The notes under the pieces were generated by a model, which had not been told where the DNA came from, ran no database searches, and worked only from the letters and a program-made list of their open reading frames with translations. Shown here piece by piece: positions 56,517 through 64,000 of a stretch of 64,000 nucleotides of DNA (positions within the stretch are counted from its first letter, which is position 1; the number at the start of each line of letters is the position of its first letter). Source of the stretch: Sipunculus nudus (taxonomy: Eukaryota > Annelida > Sipuncula > Golfingiida > Sipunculidae); assembly GCA_026874595.1 (NCBI GenBank), contig CM049320.1, forward strand, positions 49,858,714 to 49,922,713, read 5' to 3'. A program made the position numbers and the translations under genes.

Positions 56517-59500
56517 TCCATGGGCTAGAAGGGGTCACCGTGCACCGTACCCCCTCTGGGATTTTATGAGATAGGTATTTTTAGATCCCTAAGTAAGTCC
56601 AATAAATGAATTTAGATGTTAACGTTGATTATTTTGGGATACACTACCCTTTTAGGCCATTTAAAGAAAACCGCGTCTTTGCGCACGGCACCCGCGGACA
56701 GGTAGTCTTGTTAAGGGGGTAGGGGTATGTAAATGCTTATAGCTCTCTTAATATTTGACATATTCACTTCAAATAAACTGTATTGTATTTGCAAATAGTA
56801 GGAAAAAGTCAAGAACAACAATAATCATATGAATGTGTTATGTATTTTTGTTAATTAAGCAATTAATTACTATACATAAAAAATATCCAAACAAGAAAAT
56901 TGAATTTAACAGTTTTTTTTCTTTTATTTTTCCAAACAGTAGGTTTTTTTAGATGATGTTGCATTTCTTAAATTCTAGTGCATTAATTCATTAGTACAAA
57001 TTCTGTTGATAAAATTATAAATATTTGACCATATACACCTGCAATGAATGACCCATTGTTAATTCTATTTTATGGTATCCCTGTATATAAGACGGATGTG
57101 GTGTCCCATTTTCCTCTCAGGATGCATTGATTTTCACTGTGATGCTTCATTGATACTATGAATTGTTATTTGTTTAAACCTGAAGGTGTTTATAGGATTA
57201 AAAATAATGGAAACCCTTTCTTGAGTCATTTTTTTACATAAAATAATTATACAAAAATAACCATATTTAAGCCATACTATAAGAAGGGTCACCGTGCACC
57301 CTCTCTGGGATTTTATAACATAGGTATTTAAACTATTTTTATATCCCCACATATGTCCAGTAAATGAATTCACATGTTAACACATAATTTTTGGATACAC
57401 TACCCTTTTAGGCCATTTAAAGACAACCGCGTCATTACGCACAGCACCCGCGGAGAGGTAGCCTTGAGGTGCAGGGGTATGTTTAGGCTTATAGCTCGCT
57501 TAATATTTGACATATTCCTTTAAAGTAAATTGCATTGTAGCTGCAGTTACCTGGGAAATTCACTGATGAAAACGATTTGATCAGTGTTTTATATATATAT
57601 TTGTTGATTAAGCAATTAATAACGATATTATTTTAATATTGTGAATGAATATTGAATTTAACCGGGTTTTCCCAACAATAGTTTTGTTCGCGATGATGTT
57701 GACATTTCTTACATTCTAGCGCATAAATACATTAGTTCTTTAAACTTTACAGATACTTTTGATAAAATTATGAACATTTGACCATATACACCTGCAAGGA
57801 ATGACCCATAGTTAATTCTATTTTATGGTATCCCTTGTATATAAGATGATATACTTGATTTTCATTGTGATGCTTCTCTTATACTCTAAGTAGTTATTTT
57901 CCTTAATCTGATGGTGTTTATTAGCTAAAATAATAATAAGAGCCCTCTCTGGAACAAAATTAAAACAAATAATAATCACAAATAATAATTATGTGAAATT
58001 TCTCATAGATAGAAAATCAATCCGTTATGCTTATCTATCTGAAATATTGTGAGGAATTTGTCGAAAAAAAGGAAAACCAAATATGAAAAAATTACTCACT
58101 GTAAAGCTTAGTGCATTGGACCTGTAGACAGCATAAGTAACGTCTTGTACCACAATATCAACACAAGGTTCAAAGTCATGTCAAAAGAAGAAAGAACAGG
58201 AAGGCATGTGCAACAGTTTCAATTATTATACAAAATTAATAATTAATGCGTATACAGCTTAATAACATTATTTGGGGTTGTTTAATTTTTTATGAATTTA
58301 TTGATTTGATTTTCATACTTTTGTTACAATTATATTATGACTGAGTCATAAGTTGCCTTGTTATATATTTAAATGCCTTATCATGTCGCTTTTAGATTCT
58401 CATGAAAGGAAACGACTTGATAGTTTAAATTGCAAACAAATCACAGATTCTAATCTAAATGTATATTGATGGATTAGAGTGAGCACTTTTTATGATTTCT
58501 TTTAAATGCGATTGTAAGTAATGGAAGGACATGGTACAGGAATACGTTTTAACAGCAGCGAGAAAGCAGAGAAGCGGAGGTTTCACAGTGACAGTACCAT
58601 ACATTGAGGGGATCATATCCGTGCTTTTCGATAAAAAATAAAACATACGTATGATTTATGATTGTTTCATATATTTCCCCCATGAAAATTCGAGAGGATT
58701 CATACTCTAGCTCCTATGCATTTTAGTCTTCAATAATTCGTTATTTATGATGAGGCATTCTGCAATTTCAATGCTTACTTTGAAAATTTTAGAGCCTTTA
58801 GAAGATATATTAGGAAAAATTAGTCATTCGCGTTTTTACTCAAGACAGATAATATATCCTCAGAACTATTCAAAATGAATGGCGGAGTTGTTATTGGAAT
58901 CATGAAGCGAGGTTAAACTTCCTGCTAACAATTTGGTAAAATATCCTTATCCTTAAAAGTACAAATAAGCGTGAGCATGACAAATTCATTTTCCTCAATT
59001 AATCATGTACACCCTCCTTCCTATGCCAGTCCTTAAAATTCGTGTTTTTATGAAGAATCAATTAGATTTCAGTCCTTACTTCTTGAATGATAAAATTCAA
59101 CGACCATACATGTTTTCGTCAAGTTATTGAAAATGGACCCCTTATTTCTCTGGGAAGTGGTCGAGGTCCTGGAACTCCCATGCTCAGTCATTCAAGGCTA
59201 TGTATACAAGCAGGAAGTTAAAAGCCTAACCTTTTTTAAGCATTCCATTCGACTGTCAGGAGATACAGTTGAGAATCCGCTTCCTAGTTTTATTAAATGT
59301 ATTTAACATTAGAGAATCACCATATTTTACTTGAATGACGTTTGTTCACAAGTGGTTATTCACCCTTTTCATCGTGACAAGCCCAGTATATATCTTTATT
59401 ATATGTCTGCCAGAAATATTAACCGTGGTCAGCATAAAATGATTTGTTTGAAGAATATTCGGTATTAAGAGATAATATTTTTGTCCTAGTAAGGGTAGAG

Positions 59501-61450
59501 ACCATCGTCAGTCAATAGTACTAAGAGAAAAGTGCAAATTTCTGAATATGGAGAAAGTTTATCCCACTCGCAGGCACAGTTGTGACTTATATTAGCCGCT
59601 TATGTTCTGGTAATCTGATCTCACCTGTGATGCAATCATCCAGTTGGTGAAATGTGAACCATTACTCTCAGCTAAAATTAATATAGTTCCTTGTTTAACG
59701 GACCACACATCAAATTTGACCAGGATTCATTGCTGGTGATCATTGTTAATGGCCGAGGTATGCGTGTTATTTGAAACTTGCCTAAAAATTGTGGTGGATA
59801 TACGTTTCCATATTACTTACTTTACAGGCCTGGTGCACTGGGCCTAGACTTTTCAGGAAACCTAAAGTAATTGAATTTATCTGGTTATAAAGGACATATA
59901 AGGTCATGAGGACAAAAACCTCACCTCACAACATTTCGGAAGGGTTAACATTACCCGGGTTAGTACTTATACTTGGAGAAAGTTTAATATCCTTATACAC
60001 TTATATAATCAAAATGATCTGGAGTTTACTAGTGTTTATACCCTTAGTTTCAAAACAATGACCATTTATGGTATTAGGGAAGCGTCACGGTGAGGTACAT
60101 CGAGAGAGGAACGCCGAACACCTCGTATACATGTTATAAAAAGGGTGATAAAAACAGAATGAATACTATATCATTCATTGATGTCTAAATATTATTTATT
60201 ATTTAAACAAGAAATGTTTTCAGGATTGAGAAGAGCTACCATATTTATAAACTAGAACCTCAGAAATGTCAACATTATTTTGTAAAATTATCAACAGATA
60301 AATTTTGAATAACTTTAAAAAATAATAAAGTGAATTTTCTTCAGGATGTTTAATTAATATCATAATTTATTGCTTCCAAAAACACCAAAGTCACCAAAAA
60401 CATGTAATACATATATATCATTATATCTATCAGTGACTTTTTTCTGATTGTTTTCAAATACAATACAGTTATTTGAAGTAAATATGTCAAATATTAGGCG
60501 AGCTAGAAGCATTTAAAAAACTACTACCTAATCAAGGCTAACTGTCCGCGGTTGTTGTGTGTAATGACGCGGTTCTCTCTCTCTCTCAGTTCCATAAAAG
60601 GTAGTGTATCCTAAAATAATCAATTTTAACATCTTAATTCATTAATTGGATGGATTTGTGAATCTAAAAATACCTATATCATAAAATTCCAGCAGGGGTG
60701 CACAGTGACCCTTCCTATATTATGGCCTAAATATGATTATTTTGTATGATTATTATATGTTAAAATGGCTCAAGAAATGGTTTCAATTATTTTTAAAACT
60801 AATAAACACCTGTTTAGACAGATAATAATTCATAGTATCAATGAAGCATCACAGTGAAAATCAATGCATCCTGAGAGGAAAATGGGACACTATATCCGAC
60901 TTATAAACAAGGGATACCATTAAATAGAATTTACAATGGGTCATTCATTGCAGGTGTATATAGTCAAATATTCATAATTTTATAAAAAAAAATCGTAAAA
61001 TTGTCAGGTACCAATGTATTAATGACCTAGAATTTTAGAAATGCAACATCATCTCGAAAATAAATTACTGTTGGGAAAAACTGTTAAGTTCAATTTTCTT
61101 TTTGGATATTTTATATGTATAGTAATTAATTGCTTAACAACAACATTATTACATATGATTATTGTTATTAGTGACTTTTCACTACTATTTGCAAACTTAT
61201 TTGAAGTGAATATGTCAAATATTAAGAGAGCTATAAGCATTTACATACCCCTACCCCCTTAACAAGACTACCTGTCCGCGGGTGCCGTGCGTGAAGACGC
61301 GGTTGTCTTTAAATGGCCTAAAAGGGTAGTGTATCCAAAAATAATCAATGTTAACAACTCAATTTATTAATTGACATACTTAGGGATCTAAAAATACCTA
61401 TGTCATAAAATCCCAGAGGGGGTGCACGGTGACCCCTCCTAGCCCACGGA
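56517..61450. mobile_element. Large inverted-repeat structure, arms of two tandem units each
   Basis: TCCATGGGCTAGAAGGGGTC opens the left arm and its near-complement closes the right arm at 61450. Each arm holds two direct copies of a unit of about 735-770 bp: left near 56521 and 57285, right near 61440 and 60705 in reverse. Shared blocks are GGGTCACCGTGCACC, GATACACTACCCTTTTAGGC, ACCCGCGGA.AGGTAG and ATATTTGACATATTC. The centre (about 57950-60150) has no recognised gene. No target duplication was found and no transposase is encoded. Confidence 0.82.
57950..60150. other. Central region of the large inverted-repeat structure, no gene seen
   Basis: AT-rich sequence without a frame longer than about 63 residues. 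If a transposase ever lay here it is gone. Confidence 0.55.
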
Positions 61451-63518
61451 CTATGTTATCTCAGATGTGTCCCTTTGTCAGTATGCCTGTCTCTTTGTAA
61501 GTTGTCCTCAATTCCGCCTTCTTGCTTGTACTTGCGCATGACATATAGCATTCTACATAATAATTTATTTCTTATATAGCGAATTTTTCATTACAATGTT
61601 ATGTTCAAATACTCTTCACATGGTTTAAAAATAAAATTAAAAAATATAATTTGAAAAAAAAAATCACTAAAGGTACACACTAAAAATTTCTTAAAATTTC
61701 AATGCCAGTTAAAAACTAACTATTAAGACCAGATCTGAGTCATAAACTGTAAGCTTCTATGAATAAGTATATCTTGAGACGTAATTTAAAGGATTGGTGC
61801 AAGCAAGTTTTGTAATTTCCATGCCACAGTTAAGCAGGAATCACTCTGTAACTTACGAATGAGCGTCTATGTTTTTTTTGCATATTTGTATACACGGGGA
61901 CGTAACATGTAACTATGGCTATCTTTTGAGTGCCAGTCATGAAGTAAAAGACGTGACGTCACAGAGGACAATGATGTAAAACTCCGCGTGTATGTGGGGG
62001 TAATGAGCTGCCTTGGCGGAGTTCTGAGCTCTCTGAACACATTTCTAATTATAGATATAATTCAATTTATAATTGATAAATATAATTTAATTTATATCGA
62101 CGGTGCATTTATGAGACACATATCAGGAATAAACGGCTATACTTCATTCTAGTACCATTCTCACCCCCCTCCCCCCCCCCTGTTTTTTCGGCGATAATCA
62201 CACACACCAAAGTGAAGCTCTCGCCCCTTTTTATATTTACGCTTGGACCAGCACGTGCACCCACTGTGACGTATGCCCCCCGCTGCGCGAAAAAAATACG
62301 CAAGGAGGTACGCATGTTTTGCTTTCGGTTCTCAAAGACAACTCATTACCTTGTCAGTGTCAGGTACAGTCGTGAAGTAAACATACACTAATAAACCTTA
62401 TCATTATTATGGTTAATCGCCACTTTATCTCAAGATCTATTTGCGGAAGCATATTTGCTCATTATTAAACTGTAAAACAGTTATAGCGAAAATCAGGTGG
62501 ACAGGGTCATTAAAATGGAGTATAATAGTTGGACAAGTACTCGAAGTAGAATTTATCTACGGGCACATTGATGGAAAACAGTTTGCCTACACACAAACTC
62601 ATGACTTTTGAAGTCAGATATTCATTATAGGGGACTATATCTATATGAAATGATGATTTCATTTGAATATACAACCATTGTTAGATCCTGGAAGCAAAAT
62701 GAAGCTTTTGTATTTTAGCAGCCAGTTAGTGAGTTCCCTCAAAGTACACACTGTGAACAACAACGTAAAAGCACAAACTCGCCAAACGGCACTTGCACTG
62801 CCATATAATCTGCTTGTCACTGTGATGTATTAAAACAATGGATCTTCGTCACATAGGCCTATATACATGTGCCTTCGGTGTGAATATACTAGGGCAGACC
62901 CAGGATTTATGAAAGAAGAGGGTCCAATCCATTAGTGCTAAACACTGAAATTTAATTAAAGTAAAAGTCCGCTGGTATGAAAAGGACCGGACAAAAATGG
63001 TTTTATTGATACCCTCAAAAAGATTGCTTGGACTCCAAAGGGTGGGGGGGGGGGGGCGCAGACTGATCAAACCGGTATGATCCGCCACTCTATCGTGTTT
63101 GAGACTTTGCCTCTAGGACAAAAAGATGTAATGACTAATAATAGTGAGGAGGCCAGTAACGGTTAAAGGTTATCTGTAACTGAATAAACAAGCCACAGGG
63201 AAACCGTCCGAGTGTTAATTACTCAGCTGTCGTGATTGATGTGCGTAGGAATTACCATCACGGTGATTAAAAAGAAAACGAACTACCTGTGACATGCATA
63301 TTTATTGTCCTAATCAATACATTCTTAGACGAAGTAAGAACAAGGCAGGGTAGGCATATGCAAATAAGTATCATTTAAGACAAATGTCTGATCAGATTTA
63401 GTTTCCATTGCCTCATTAACAAAGTGCTATCACATCATCTCATCATAAAATAAATTTTATTTCAAATCCTCTCCCTCTGCCACATCATTATGTGTCCCCA
63501 TACTGTCCTAAAAATAAA
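61451..63518. other. Unassigned stretch
   Basis: Poly-C (62162-62180) and poly-G (63042-63056) runs only. Reading frames across them (62109-62315 and 62849-63088, minus) are low-complexity artefacts. Confidence 0.45.
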
Positions 63519-64000
63519 CAAGTGATCCAGGGGTCATGACGCTCAGATGATCTCTGACACTGAGAACTTCTATCAATTTAGACTATTGTTATTTTAGTTG
63601 TTTTGTTATTAAGCAATTATGAATCTATTGAAAGGATTTTCCAAGGTGAGTGCATTTTTTTCTTTTCTTGCCCAGAACCCTTATGCGAGTCTAAGTGCTA
63701 AAAACACATAAATGTGCATTACCCAAAGATAATGCATGGAAATTGAGAAAATGTAGACTTCACCACCAACTGTACACAAGGGCTATCCATGATCACCAAG
63801 CTTACCATATATCAAAGCATACCAGGCAACCATTACTGAGATATCTCTTTGAAATGTGAACTGAGGTATAAAGCAGATGCTAAACCGCTATATGTATTTT
63901 GCAATGTGTTCGCAGCAGCTGTAAAGAACTCTTGGACCCGATTTTCTTCAAATTTTCCTTGAAGATACAGACATATGTAAATGATGTACGTTCTTTCAGT
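63519..64000 (-). mobile_element. Family C Helitron/Helentron-like element C4, continues past the window
   Basis: CAAGTGATCCAGGGGTCA followed by GCTCAGATGA (63541-63550) matches the left (hairpin) terminus of C1-C3. Flanking base is A. The other end is outside the window. Confidence 0.65.

Noticed and set aside
56517-61450. Possible host gene duplicated in inverted orientation
   Set aside because: None of the four units has a shared reading frame, so repeat or mobile-element origin is more likely.

Overview
This is animal (metazoan) nuclear DNA, not bacterial: coding exons carry GT-AG splice sites, introns are long, base composition is AT-rich, and most of the window is interspersed repeats, LINE remnants, DNA-transposon remnants and (TA)n microsatellites. 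A CARD-NACHT innate-immune gene together with many LINE fragments and tandem-cored rolling-circle-like elements fits a marine invertebrate, perhaps a lophotrochozoan (mollusc, annelid or brachiopod). The phylum cannot be fixed from the sequence alone.

The only convincing host gene is on the minus strand at 1-12516. Three exons join in perfect phase: a CARD exon (12516-12215, ATG at 12488), a linker exon (11083-10785), and a NACHT ATPase exon (974 to the window edge) with intact Walker A and Walker B motifs. The gene continues past position 1. The 9.8-kb intron 2 is filled by a stack of nested repeats.

The dominant repeats are four families (called A, B, C, D here) of apparently non-autonomous Helitron/Helentron-like elements. 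Read on the minus strand, all four have the same design: flanking A, 5' end TTG or TTAG, a subterminal inverted repeat of 9-13 bp, a tandem-repeat core, the complementary subterminal repeat, a 3' hairpin, CTAG or CTTR, then flanking T. They lie at 1166-10524 (C1 containing D1 containing C2 containing A1), 15388-16501 (B1), 16840-22387 (A2 containing C3, which contains a 5 x 456-bp array), 22389-27775 (D inside D), 28584-29801 (B2), 29920-31205 (B3), 44850-45057 (A3 fragment) and 63519-end (C4). Nested copies supply empty-site comparisons inside the window. A 12-bp palindrome, GGTGGCGCCACC, recurs in all four families.

The right half is mostly relics of other elements: a 438-bp foldback element with an exact 9-bp target duplication (32850-33287), a LINE on the minus strand (35305-37145), a Tigger/pogo remnant with inverted ends and TA duplication (37939-39007), a 940-bp foldback element (46209-47148), two or three LINE fragments (47384-50336, including an intact 307-residue reading frame), and a 4.9-kb structure with long inverted arms, each holding two tandem units (56517-61450). 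The remaining stretches hold nothing I can recognise. There are no rRNA genes, CRISPR arrays, bacterial operons or convincing functional tRNA genes.
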